From Alphaproteobacteria bacterium (lineage in GTDB: Bacteria; Pseudomonadota; Alphaproteobacteria; UBA9655), in NCBI GenBank assembly GCA_019749915.1, contig JAIEPE010000019.1, forward strand, positions 41,879 through 105,878: DNA of 64,000 bases, read 5' to 3'. The notes below the pieces were generated by a model. The model made no database searches, was not told where the DNA came from, and saw only the letters and a program-made list of their open reading frames with translations. Numbering within the stretch: the first letter of the stretch is position 1; every line of letters begins with the position of its first letter. The position numbers were made by a program, and so were the translations under genes. Of this stretch, positions 34,981-43,655 are shown piece by piece.

Positions 34981-36288
34981 CTACACCACTTTTGCCTGAT
35001 AGCGATCTTTCATAAAAAATAGAGCAATGGCTGAAATGAGGCTCGCAAGGCCTAAATAAAGGGCAGGGGCTGCATTATTGTTTGTAAGGTGAATAAGTCC
35101 AGTTGCAATGAAGGGAGCGGTTCCTCCAAAGACGGCCATGCTGATGCTATGTGAGATCGCAAGACCTGAATAGCGAACAGTTAAAGGAAAGAGCTCAACC
35201 AAGGTTGCTGGAATGGGAGCAAAAAACACACCCATGATAAAAGAAAGGGCTATTTGTGCCAACAATGCCTCTATATACCCCCCCTCAAGAGAGAGAAAAA
35301 GAGGATAGGCAAAAAATGTGAAGGCAAGAGCTCCTGTAATCAATACAGGTTTACGGCCGACTTTGTCAGAAACCCAGCCGAAACAGAGAATCGACACTCC
35401 CATAGCCACCATGCTTATGGTCGTCATGATCAGGCTTGAAGCCATGTCAAAATTAAGTAAAGCCGTGAGAAAATTATTGATAAAGGTGACAATCAGATAA
35501 AAACCAATGGAAAGGGTCAACTCGATTGTGACAACGTAAGCAATGGTTTTGGAATGGTATCTAAAAAGCTCTTTAAGGGGCGAGCCTTTCGCCTTGTGAT
35601 GTTCTTTGGCTATTCTAAATTGTTCGGGCTCATGGATAACTCGGCGCATTATGGAGCCTATAAGACCTCCGACCACACTTAGAATAAAAGGAATTCTCCA
35701 TCCCCAAGCCATGATTTGATCTTCAGAGAGGAAGGTGCACGTGGATGTGGCAATCACTGAGCCTACTAGAATCCCAATAAGAAGACTAAAAACAACCCAG
35801 CTTCCGTAGAGGCCTCGGTTGTGCTGCTGTGCATTTTCAACAACAAAAACCATAGATCCAGTAAACTCACCCCCCATAGAAAGTCCTTGAGCCAAGCGAA
35901 TAAATGTCAAAAGTAAAGGCGCAAGCCATCCAATTTGTTCATAAGTTGGTAGTAAACCAATAAGGGTTGTTGGAATCGCCATCAGATAGATTGACCATAA
36001 GAGAGCCTTTTTACGGCCAATTTTATCCCCTATATGCCCAAAAATAGCGCCTCCTAGAGGACGCATGATAAAACCTGCTGCGAAAATACCAAAAGTAGCT
36101 AAAAGTGAAGCAACAGTGCTAAATTTTGGAAAGAAGAGAGAGCCAATAGTTGTTGCAAAATATCCATAAAGAGCAAAGTCATACCACTCAAGGGCATTTC
36201 CAATCATACAAGAGAGAATAACGCGTTTAATGTAGCTCCCTTCTTCTGGAAGGCTTGTGGCTTCATAGGTAATGGTTTCTGTGGTCAT
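34981..36288 (-). CDS. MFS transporter, MHS family (ProP/KgtP-like)
   Basis: This 435-residue, 12-segment proton symporter of the metabolite:H+ family begins after a short polar N-terminus with CMIGNALEWYDFALYG. Both family landmarks are present: GHIGDKIGRKKALL between segments 2 and 3, and the second-half copy GWVSDKVGRKPVL. Substrate cannot be read; proline/betaine, citrate or ketoglutarate are typical. It precedes the proton-pump ATPase in a likely operon. Paralogue of the transporter at 41486. Confidence 0.88.
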   Translation of the reverse strand: MTTETITYEATSLPEEGSYIKRVILSCMIGNALEWYDFALYGYFATTIGSLFFPKFSTVASLLATFGIFAAGFIMRPLGGAIFGHIGDKIGRKKALLWSIYLMAIPTTLIGLLPTYEQIGWLAPLLLTFIRLAQGLSMGGEFTGSMVFVVENAQQHNRGLYGSWVVFSLLIGILVGSVIATSTCTFLSEDQIMAWGWRIPFILSVVGGLIGSIMRRVIHEPEQFRIAKEHHKAKGSPLKELFRYHSKTIAYVVTIELTLSIGFYLIVTFINNFLTALLNFDMASSLIMTTISMVAMGVSILCFGWVSDKVGRKPVLITGALAFTFFAYPLFLSLEGGYIEALLAQIALSFIMGVFFAPIPATLVELFPLTVRYSGLAISHSISMAVFGGTAPFIATGLIHLTNNNAAPALYLGLASLISAIALFFMKDRYQAKVV

Positions 36289-36388
36289 TTTTTCTCCCTT
36301 CCATAAATGCTTTTTTAGTTAAAGATCATTAGAACCTGATATCTTTTAAAATTTTATTAAAATCAGAAGCTTAAATTTTTAAAAGAAA

Positions 36389-36410
36389 GTGCGCCCAAGT
36401 AAGGGCGCAC
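36389..36410 (-). terminator. Rho-independent terminator of the phaB-phasin operon
   Basis: GTGCGCCC-aagtaa-GGGCGCAC forms an eight-pair GC-rich stem. On the minus strand it is followed by TTTCTTTT, about 28 bases after the phasin stop. Confidence 0.8.
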
Positions 36411-36437
36411 AAGATAGATCTATTGCCAATTTTACAA

Positions 36438-36878
36438 CTAGAGATTGTTCTTATTCTTTTTTACGAGGTTTAATGAGTCATTAAAGCTCTCTTGAAAGTG
36501 TTTTTGGATGGAATCTAGTATTTTTTCATTAGATTTAACAATGATGGTATTGATTTCTTTCATGTGCTCTAAGGCCTTATCAGACATTTCCTTTGTGGCT
36601 TGTGCATGGCAGGCTGTTTTCTCTTCAAAAGAAGTTTTTGTGCAGTTGTGTTTTAGTTGTTCATTCCATTGATCAAAAGCGTTTTTGAGATATTTATTTT
36701 GGAGTTCAACGATCGAATTTGTGGATTCAACTGCTTTCCTCTGAGTAGATGCCAGGAGTTCCATATTTTTTTGATGGCTTGCAGCTAAGGCTTCCATATC
36801 GACTCCTGGAACTTTAAATTGTTTAAAGGCATTAAATATTTCTTCTCCAAAGGGCGGTATATTTGTATTTTTACTCAT
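36438..36878 (-). CDS. Phasin family protein, copy 2
   Basis: This 146-residue helical granule protein starts MSKNTNIPPF with VPGVDMEALAASHQKNMELL, then STQRKAVESTNSIVELQNKYLK. It is a paralogue of the 19875 phasin, identical in the first ten residues and in length but with a diverged middle. It follows phaB by 56 bases on the same strand and ends before a strong terminator, so it is clearly part of a PHB operon. Confidence 0.9.
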   Translation of the reverse strand: MSKNTNIPPFGEEIFNAFKQFKVPGVDMEALAASHQKNMELLASTQRKAVESTNSIVELQNKYLKNAFDQWNEQLKHNCTKTSFEEKTACHAQATKEMSDKALEHMKEINTIIVKSNEKILDSIQKHFQESFNDSLNLVKKNKNNL

Positions 36879-36934
36879 GACTTCTCCTCCATTTTTTTAT
36901 GTTTCAATTAATGGCTATATAAATTAATTTTTGC

Positions 36935-37657
36935 TTAAGCAAAATATTGTCCCCCGTTAAGCGTAAGGGTTGTTCCTGTCATGAAGCCAGCCTCATCTGA
37001 TGCCAGAAAAACAACAGCTCGTCCAACTTCCTCCGGACTACCAAGGCGGCCCATAGGGATTTGATTGGTGATTTGTGCAAGAACAGGCTCAGATATGCTT
37101 TGTAGCATTTCTGTATTAATATATCCTGGTGCAATTGCATTAACTGTAATTCCTTTTGCTGCACTTTCTTGTGCAAGAGCTTTGGTAAGACCAATAATAC
37201 CGGCCTTTGCGGCGGAATAATTGGTTTGACCAAATTGTCCCTTTTGGCCATTAATTGAACTGATATTTATTATTCTTCCAAATCCTCGTTCCCGCATGGG
37301 CTCGATGACTTGACGGCACATGTTAAAGCAAGAAGTGAGATTGGTTTGAATAACGTCACTCCAGTTATTATAATCCATTTTATGGAGAACACCATCACGT
37401 GTAATTCCTGCATTGTTAACAAGGATATCAATAGACCCATGCTCTTTTAGGATTTGCGCAATGCCTTTGCGGCAGTCTTCAAAATGACTGACATCCCACT
37501 TATAGGTTGAAATTCCGGTTTTGTTTTGGAAAGTCTGAGCAACTTTTTCATTTCCATGATAAACGGCGACGACTGTATAGCCGGCCTTCTTTAATTTTTG
37601 CGAGATAGCAGCCCCAATGCCGCGAGTTCCACCTGTTACTAAAGCTAATTTTTCCAT
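36935..37657 (-). CDS. phaB: Acetoacetyl-CoA reductase
   Basis: This enzyme reduces acetoacetyl-CoA to (R)-3-hydroxybutyryl-CoA, the direct PHB precursor. The 240-residue SDR has TGGTRGIG, NNAGITRDGVLHKMDYNNW (a PhaB hallmark), Tyr147 and Lys151 in NYSAAKAG, and ends in MTGTTLTLNGGQYFA. Asn35-Glu37 after the second strand, in place of an Asp, fits NADPH use. It is cotranscribed with the phasin gene. With phaA and the two phaC genes it completes the PHB pathway in this window. Confidence 0.93.
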   Translation of the reverse strand: MEKLALVTGGTRGIGAAISQKLKKAGYTVVAVYHGNEKVAQTFQNKTGISTYKWDVSHFEDCRKGIAQILKEHGSIDILVNNAGITRDGVLHKMDYNNWSDVIQTNLTSCFNMCRQVIEPMRERGFGRIINISSINGQKGQFGQTNYSAAKAGIIGLTKALAQESAAKGITVNAIAPGYINTEMLQSISEPVLAQITNQIPMGRLGSPEEVGRAVVFLASDEAGFMTGTTLTLNGGQYFA

Positions 37658-37799
37658 GATGAATTACCTTTTTATCATTATTTAACGAAAAAATGATTCC
37701 ATATAATCATTAATAAAAAGTTAAGGGCAGAAGGCTTATGTTGGCAGTTAAGCTTTACAAGTGTATCTTGAAAAGACGAATAATAAGAAAGCTGTAACA

Positions 37800-40328
37800 A
37801 TGAATGATGAACAAAGCTTTTGGCTCAATTCTCTCGTGAATCTTGAAAAAAATCTTAACAGTTCTAAAGAGGGGCTCACAGAAAAAGAAGCTAAGGCACG
37901 CTTTAAACAAGTTGGTCCGAATCTTATCTCTGAACATCAGAAGAGGAATCTATTATTCCAGTTTGTCTCGCGTTTTCGAAGTCCTCTTGTCATTTTATTA
38001 GTTTTAGCCTCAATTTTTTCTTTCTTTGTCGGGCAGATTCAAGATGCAAGTATTATCCTTACCATTGTTATGTTTAGTGTTTTGATTGATTTTTTTCAGG
38101 AATATCGCGCCGAGAAAGCTGCAGAAAAACTTCGCAAGTCTGTGGCTCTCAAGAGCATTGTTCTCAGAGAGGGGCAAAAAAGTGAAATTTTTTCATCGGA
38201 AATTGTTCCAGGGGATATTGTTTTTCTTTCCGCAGGAAATCTTGTTCCCGCTGATGGACGTCTTCTTTTCGCAAATGATGTTTTTGCAAACCAAGCTCTT
38301 CTTACAGGAGAGAGCTTTCCTGTTGAAAAAAACTGTAATGACCTAACGGAAAAAGAAGATGACTTAAGTCATGCCACGAATGCCCTCTTTATGGGAAGTT
38401 CCCTCGTTAGTGGTCAAGCTCAAATGTTGGTCTGTGAGACAGGCTCTCGTACCTTTCTCGGGGGTATTGCCGATGTTCTCGAAAAACCGTCACCTCCTTC
38501 CGCTTTTGAGATTGGAACGCGACAGTTTGGATATTTACTCCTGCGTATCACGATGTTCCTCACTTTTTTTGTCTTGATTGTTAATCTCTTCTTTCATCGA
38601 CCTTTTTTGGAGACTGTCCTTTTTGCCCTCGCCCTTGCTGTGGGAATGACTCCTGAATTTTTGCCTATGGTGGTATCTATAACCCTTGCGAGGGGAAGTA
38701 TACGCATGTCTCGAAAGAAAGTTATTGTTAAACGCTTGTCTGCGATTCACGATCTTGGAAGTATGGATGTTTTATGTACTGATAAAACAGGCACGCTTAC
38801 GGAAGCACACATTGAGCTTGCAAAACATTTGGATGGAAATGGAGAAGAAAGTGAAAATGTTTTACAGCTTTCTTATCTAAACAGTTATTTTGAATCTGGA
38901 ATTAAGAGTACTTTGGATCAAGCTGTTCTTGACAAAAAAACTGTGAGTACAGAGGGGTGGGAGAAAATTGATGAAATCCCCTTTGATTTTGAAAGACGCA
39001 AAATATCCGTTCTCCTCGACAACGGCATAGAGCGTCTTTTAATTGTTAAGGGTGCCCCTGAAGATATTCTTCACTCCTGTACTCATTTTGAAGGAAAGAG
39101 GGTTGAAGATCTGCATCCTCTTGATGCTCAAACTCTTCAACAATATGAAGCCTTATTTGAAGACCAAAGCCGCCAGGGATTTCGCGTTCTGGGGATTGCA
39201 TACCGGTTCATGCCTAAAGATTACTCCCATGCAGTTATAAGCGATGAAAGTGGTTTAACATTTGCGGGTTTTGCAACGTTTTTTGATCCTCCTAAAAAGA
39301 GTTCTATTGAGGCTCTTGAGCTTCTGACAAAAAATAATGTCGATTTAAAAATTGTCTCAGGAGATAACGAATTCGTAACTTCTCATCTCTGTAGTTTGCT
39401 TAAGATTCCAATCCAAGGAATCTTGAATGGGCCTGAAATAAGCAAAATGAGTCATGAGGCCCTCCTCGGATCTGTTAAAAAGACAAATCTTTTTTGCAGG
39501 GTGACTCCTTCTCAAAAAACAAGAATTATTATGGCCTTAAAAGAAAATGGTCATATTGTTGGGTACATGGGAGACGGCATTAATGATGCTCCTTCGCTTC
39601 ACACAGCTCACGTTGCAATCTCTGTTGATTCAGCCGTGGATGTCGCTAAAGAAGCCGCCGATTTTATTCTCTTAAAACGAGATCTTAAGGTTGTAAATGA
39701 TGGTGTCGTTGAAGGGAGACGAACCTTTGGCAACATCATGAAGTACGTCATGATGGTCACAAGTTCCAACTTGGGTAACATTATAAGTATGGCAGCGGCT
39801 TCTCTTTTTATTCCTTTCCTTCCTATGCTTGCTCCACAGATTTTGTTGAATAATCTTCTCTATGATGTTTCCGAAACTCCCATTCCCCTAGACAATGTAG
39901 ACCATGAAGTTTTAAAACGTCCCCATCAATGGTCAATGTCCCTTATTACAAAATTTATGCTTATATTAGGTCCTATTAGCTCACTTTTTGACTTTTTAAT
40001 CTTCTATATTATGCTTGCATTTTTGCATGCAGGTGAATCCTTTTTTCAAACAGGATGGTTTATTGAATCCTTGGCCACGCAAATACTTGTCATCTTTGTG
40101 ATTCGAACGCGCTTCTCTCCCTTTAAAAGTCGCCCGAACCCCATCCTTATAGCTTCATCTCTCGGTATGTTAGCCATTGCCATTATGATCATCTACACCC
40201 CTCTCGGCGCCTATTTCAGTTTTGTGAAGCTCCCCCTTTATTTTTACTATATATTGGTGCCTATGGTATGCGCCTATCTCATCATTGCAGAAACTGGAAA
40301 ACGATATTTTTACAGAAGATTTGCGTAA
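37800..40328 (+). CDS. mgtA: Mg2+-importing P-type ATPase, MgtA-like (P3B)
   Basis: This inner-membrane pump probably takes up Mg2+. ATG 37800 (MNDEQSFWLNSLV) is chosen. A GTG at 37761 would add 13 unmatched residues, and neither has a strong ribosome binding site. The 842-residue protein has LTGESFPVEK, CTDKTGTLTEAHIELA with the MgtA-type sequel SYLNSYFESGIKSTLDQAVL, GDGINDAPSLHTAHVAISVD, and the C-terminal SETPIPLDNVDHE typical of MgtA/MgtB. It is slightly shorter than E. coli MgtA (898). No MgtL-type leader is obvious upstream. Confidence 0.88.
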   Translation: MNDEQSFWLNSLVNLEKNLNSSKEGLTEKEAKARFKQVGPNLISEHQKRNLLFQFVSRFRSPLVILLVLASIFSFFVGQIQDASIILTIVMFSVLIDFFQEYRAEKAAEKLRKSVALKSIVLREGQKSEIFSSEIVPGDIVFLSAGNLVPADGRLLFANDVFANQALLTGESFPVEKNCNDLTEKEDDLSHATNALFMGSSLVSGQAQMLVCETGSRTFLGGIADVLEKPSPPSAFEIGTRQFGYLLLRITMFLTFFVLIVNLFFHRPFLETVLFALALAVGMTPEFLPMVVSITLARGSIRMSRKKVIVKRLSAIHDLGSMDVLCTDKTGTLTEAHIELAKHLDGNGEESENVLQLSYLNSYFESGIKSTLDQAVLDKKTVSTEGWEKIDEIPFDFERRKISVLLDNGIERLLIVKGAPEDILHSCTHFEGKRVEDLHPLDAQTLQQYEALFEDQSRQGFRVLGIAYRFMPKDYSHAVISDESGLTFAGFATFFDPPKKSSIEALELLTKNNVDLKIVSGDNEFVTSHLCSLLKIPIQGILNGPEISKMSHEALLGSVKKTNLFCRVTPSQKTRIIMALKENGHIVGYMGDGINDAPSLHTAHVAISVDSAVDVAKEAADFILLKRDLKVVNDGVVEGRRTFGNIMKYVMMVTSSNLGNIISMAAASLFIPFLPMLAPQILLNNLLYDVSETPIPLDNVDHEVLKRPHQWSMSLITKFMLILGPISSLFDFLIFYIMLAFLHAGESFFQTGWFIESLATQILVIFVIRTRFSPFKSRPNPILIASSLGMLAIAIMIIYTPLGAYFSFVKLPLYFYYILVPMVCAYLIIAETGKRYFYRRFA

Positions 40329-40337
40329 GGGCAAGCT

Positions 40338-41156
40338 TTATTCCTTTTTCTTATTATTTATCAACAAACGGTTGCTAGGATTTATTGCTTGAATACATTC
40401 TGAGACCATTTGGAATCCACCCATCCATCGATGAAGAGTAAAAGAAGGATAGACTAAATCAATAGCTGTAACATGGTTGTCTTCATTCCTTGCAAAATAA
40501 TGAGTAGGAGCGGTGCTGGGAGCTACAAAACATATTTTTCCCCCATAAAGCGCAGTACACATTTTATGATAATGGCCAGCAACAATTCCCAAAATATGAG
40601 GAGAAGATTGGATTAGTTTTTCAAACTCACCCTCCAACTGACATACCATACTATCAAAACACTTTTGTCCAACTTTCATGGGAAAGTGATGCATAAACAA
40701 CAAAGTTGGTTTAGAGGAGTTAGTTTTTAGGTTCTCTTCAAGCCAAAGAAGTCTCTGACTACAGAGACGTCCGTAATCTTCATTTGGTACATTGGTATCT
40801 AAGGCAATGAGACGGACAGGATAATCATCTATAACATATTGAATAAAACCATCTCGAGGTAAGTATGCCTTATCCAAGAATGCTGCCTGCATTTCTTTAC
40901 GATTATCATGATTTCCAGGGATTATATAAACTGGAATCGTAAGAGGCTCTAAAATTTCCTTTAAATGCTGATAAGCCCTTTTACAACCTGTTTCAACAGT
41001 GTCGCCCGTAAAAAGTAAAACATCAGGCCTGGGGACGAGTTTATTCAAATGCTCAACGACAAGCTTTAAGCGGTCGCTAACTTCTGTTTCCGGCTTATCA
41101 AGCCATACTTGCCCTTTAGGTAAAATATGGGCATCGGTAATTTGAGCAATTATCAT
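40338..41156 (-). CDS. Calcineurin-like phosphodiesterase (CpdA/Icc type)
   Basis: The 272-residue metallophosphoesterase has the full two-metal motif set: DAH at residues 8-10 (QITDAH), FTGDTVETG, IPGNHDN, HHFP and GHYHK. This matches the 3',5'-cyclic-nucleotide phosphodiesterase subgroup (CpdA), although the true substrate could be another phosphodiester. It converges on mgtA with 9 bases between stops. Start ATG 41156 has GGA-rich sequence nearby but no strong ribosome binding site. Confidence 0.82.
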   Translation of the reverse strand: MIIAQITDAHILPKGQVWLDKPETEVSDRLKLVVEHLNKLVPRPDVLLFTGDTVETGCKRAYQHLKEILEPLTIPVYIIPGNHDNRKEMQAAFLDKAYLPRDGFIQYVIDDYPVRLIALDTNVPNEDYGRLCSQRLLWLEENLKTNSSKPTLLFMHHFPMKVGQKCFDSMVCQLEGEFEKLIQSSPHILGIVAGHYHKMCTALYGGKICFVAPSTAPTHYFARNEDNHVTAIDLVYPSFTLHRWMGGFQMVSECIQAINPSNRLLINNKKKE

Positions 41157-41260
41157 TAAATTCCTATACTCTATGTTGTTTTCGATAATATATTGAAAAA
41201 TAAGGAGAAAAAGCTAGTTTTTTTTGAAATCAATTCCTTGCAAAAAGAAAGGATTTCAAA

Positions 41261-41332
41261 ATGAAACTCGATCCCCTTCCACGAAAATTATCAAAGCATT
41301 TCTCTTTACATCCTTCAAGGCAAAAACCTTAA
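41261..41332 (+). CDS. Possible 23-residue leader peptide
   Basis: ATG at 41261 follows AAAGGA seven bases upstream and encodes 23 basic residues (begins MKLDPLPRKLSKHF). It lies in the 329-base gap before an MFS gene and ahead of a strong terminator hairpin. Size and position suggest a leader peptide or part of a small RNA, but it has no conservation evidence. Confidence 0.3.
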   Translation: MKLDPLPRKLSKHFSLHPSRQKP

Positions 41333-41382
41333 CAATACGCGCAAAGTTTGGTGAGGGAGATCAAGCCTTGGTGATTTAAGAT

Positions 41383-41428
41383 AACTACTCACTTCCCCAT
41401 AGGGAAGGGTGAGTAGTTAGGCGTTTTT
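41383..41428 (+). terminator. Strong hairpin and T-run before MFS gene (terminator or attenuator)
   Basis: AACTACTCACTTCCC pairs with GGGAAGGGTGAGTAGTT around a CATA loop, with a two-base bulge, and is followed by GGCGTTTTTT. It is oriented for the plus strand, but no plus-strand gene lies upstream nearer than mgtA at 40328. It may end a small RNA or attenuate the transporter mRNA. Confidence 0.75.
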
Positions 41429-41485
41429 TCCTATTTGACTTTATCATTGGCTTTAATTAGTAATAGAGAAAATAGGGAGTCAATA

Positions 41486-42742
41486 ATGCGTTATAAAACA
41501 CTTCTCTCTTCTCTTATCGGAAATGCCCTAGAATATTATGACTTTACAATTTTTGCTGTTTTTTCGGTAGAAATTGGACGAACGTTTTTTTCAACAGAAG
41601 ATGACAATTTAAAAATGCTTCTTCCTCTCGCTGTTTTTGCTGTTGGTTTTCTCATGCGTCCTCTTGGAGCAGTTCTTTTTGGGCATATTGGGGACAAGGT
41701 CGGGCGAAAGAAAGCCCTTACATTGTCCATTGCTTGTATGGCCCTTCCCACGTTGGCTATTGGTTTTATGCCCGGGCATGAGACTTTGGGCGTTGTTGCG
41801 CCTTTTCTCTTGATACTGTGCCGATTGATTCAGGGGCTTAGCATAGGAGGGGAGGGAGCAGGATCCGCCATTTTTATCTTAGAACATAATGATAAACTCA
41901 ATGCTGGATACCTTGGAGGAATTATTACCTCTTCTAATTTTGTAGGTGCTTTTTTTGCAACCCTTGTAGGGCTAGGAATGAGCTCATTTCTCCCGGAAAG
42001 TTTAAGTTGGCGTTATGCTTTTATTTTAGGGGGAACCCTCGGTTTTGTGGGGTTCTACTTAAGAACACAAATTCCCGAAACGCCTATTTTTGAAACTCTT
42101 CTACGAGAAAACAAAGTGTTAAAATTTCCTCTTATAAAAGTTCTCTCAGAAAATAAGGAACAAATTTTTCTCTCTGTTTCTTTAGGAGGTATGGCAGGAA
42201 CGTTTGCTTATATGATCCTGGCCTTTATGAATCTCTTTTTTCAGAAGACTGTTGGTTTGAGCCCAACTCTTTCCCTCATTTATGCGACCTGTGGTATTGG
42301 TGGATTTATTATTTTTCTTCCTTTGTTTGGCGCTCTTGCGGATAAAATTGGATATAAAAATTCTTTGCTCCACGCCTGTTATGGCGTATTCATTCTTTCT
42401 ATTCCTTTGTTTCTCTTAATGAGCGTTCCTGAGGGAAACCTCAATCTCTTAGGATTGTTGATGTTTGCAGCTCTCGCGGCTTGGGTTTGTTCTCCCGCCT
42501 ATCCTATTATGATCCAGATTTTTCCTCCTCAACAAAGATACTCAGGTATTGCTTTTGGTTTTAACATAGGCTTGGCCCTTTTTGGAGGGACGGCTCCGAT
42601 GATTTCTGCGTATTTAACACAAGTAACAAGTCTGTCCTATTCACCAGCCTTTTATCTGATGGGTGTTTCTCTTTTCTATATAGGGGTGAGTTCCTATACG
42701 ACATACAAACAGAAGGAATTGACAATGAGTTTTAGATCATAG
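41486..42742 (+). CDS. MFS transporter, MHS family
   Basis: The start at 41486 (MRYKTLLSSLIGNALEYYDF) has AGGGAG seven bases upstream. An earlier in-frame start at 41435 lies next to the terminator T-run and adds unmatched residues. The 418-residue protein has 12 hydrophobic segments with GHIGDKVGRKKALT and GALADKIGYKNSLL. It is a paralogue of the 34981 transporter. Substrate unknown. The adjacent methyltransferase follows by 7 bases and is probably cotranscribed. Confidence 0.87.
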   Translation: MRYKTLLSSLIGNALEYYDFTIFAVFSVEIGRTFFSTEDDNLKMLLPLAVFAVGFLMRPLGAVLFGHIGDKVGRKKALTLSIACMALPTLAIGFMPGHETLGVVAPFLLILCRLIQGLSIGGEGAGSAIFILEHNDKLNAGYLGGIITSSNFVGAFFATLVGLGMSSFLPESLSWRYAFILGGTLGFVGFYLRTQIPETPIFETLLRENKVLKFPLIKVLSENKEQIFLSVSLGGMAGTFAYMILAFMNLFFQKTVGLSPTLSLIYATCGIGGFIIFLPLFGALADKIGYKNSLLHACYGVFILSIPLFLLMSVPEGNLNLLGLLMFAALAAWVCSPAYPIMIQIFPPQQRYSGIAFGFNIGLALFGGTAPMISAYLTQVTSLSYSPAFYLMGVSLFYIGVSSYTTYKQKELTMSFRS

Positions 42743-42749
42743 GGGGATA

Positions 42750-43478
42750 ATGATACCTAAACAAAAATTAACGGACCCTTTGGTTCCAACCCTTAATAAT
42801 ATGGGGTACATGTTTAATGCTCCTACCCCTTATGGGGATGAATTTCTTAAATTTAGTATGGCATCAGGGGGACCTGTTCTGGATATCGCTACAGCTTATG
42901 GTTCTTCAACTTTAAAAGCTCTCAACAAGGGGATAAAGGTCGTTGCTAATGATATCGAGCCGAAGCATCTTGAAATTTTGATGGAACGCGTTCCCGAAAA
43001 CTTAAAACCTCTTCTCACTCTATCCCCAGGAAGATTTCCAACGGATTTAATTTATAAGCCTGAATCTTTCAAAGCCATCTTTCTTTCTAATATTTTACAC
43101 TTTTTAAAGGGAGGAGAGATTGAACACGCGGCTCAAAAAACATTTGAGTGGCTGCAGTCAGGAGGAAAGGTTTTTATCATTGCGGCTTCTCCTTATGTGC
43201 GTATGTTTCAAGATTTTATTCCTCAATTTGAAAGTAACAGAAAAAATAATCTTAAGTGGCCAGGCTATGTTGCAGACCTTAAAATATTTAAAAACAACTC
43301 AAGGATTGATCACTTGCCAGGCTTTATGCATTTTTTCCATCCGGATGATTTAAAAGCAGCTTTTGAAAAACAGGGATTTACGATAGAAATCGCCGAATAT
43401 TTTTCACAACCGACGTGGCCCGAGGATATGTACCTTGATGGTCGAGAAAGTGTTGGTCTTATTGCTCGAAAAGTATGA
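42750..43478 (+). CDS. Class I SAM-dependent methyltransferase
   Basis: The 242-residue protein has the SAM motif VLDIATAYGSSTLKAL (motif I), an acidic end of strand 2 (VVANDIEP), and AIFLSNILHFL (motif IV region). These are typical of class I methyltransferases. The acceptor cannot be read. It starts just after AGGGGGATA, 7 bases behind the MFS gene. This pairing may mean that the transported compound is methylated, but that is speculation. Confidence 0.75.
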   Translation: MIPKQKLTDPLVPTLNNMGYMFNAPTPYGDEFLKFSMASGGPVLDIATAYGSSTLKALNKGIKVVANDIEPKHLEILMERVPENLKPLLTLSPGRFPTDLIYKPESFKAIFLSNILHFLKGGEIEHAAQKTFEWLQSGGKVFIIAASPYVRMFQDFIPQFESNRKNNLKWPGYVADLKIFKNNSRIDHLPGFMHFFHPDDLKAAFEKQGFTIEIAEYFSQPTWPEDMYLDGRESVGLIARKV

Positions 43479-43536
43479 GATCGACTGTTAAAAATTCCCG
43501 ATAAAGCACTTGAACCTCTTTTCTCCCCTCTTCATC

Positions 43537-43616
43537 AATCCCTGCGGAGGCGGGGATCTATTTTAATTGATTTCTGGATTCCCGTGTTCCCTGCCTTCGC
43601 GAGGATGGGAATGACA
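43537..43616. repeat. Dispersed palindromic repeat (TCCCTGCGGAGGCGGGGAT type)
   Basis: ATCCCTGC-ggag-GCGGGGAT is followed by TGGATTCCCG...GGGAATGACA, two hairpins of a third sequence type. A related piece lies at 51514-51541 (GGATCCTCGCCTTCGCGGGGATGG). It occupies the gap between convergent genes. Confidence 0.65.
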
Positions 43617-43655
43617 TTTTTTATAAATATCGCCGCTATTATGAACTGGTCTCTT

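Noticed and set aside
37761..37800. GTG start for the MgtA-like pump
   Set aside because: The extra 13 residues have no counterpart in the family and no ribosome binding site supports the GTG.
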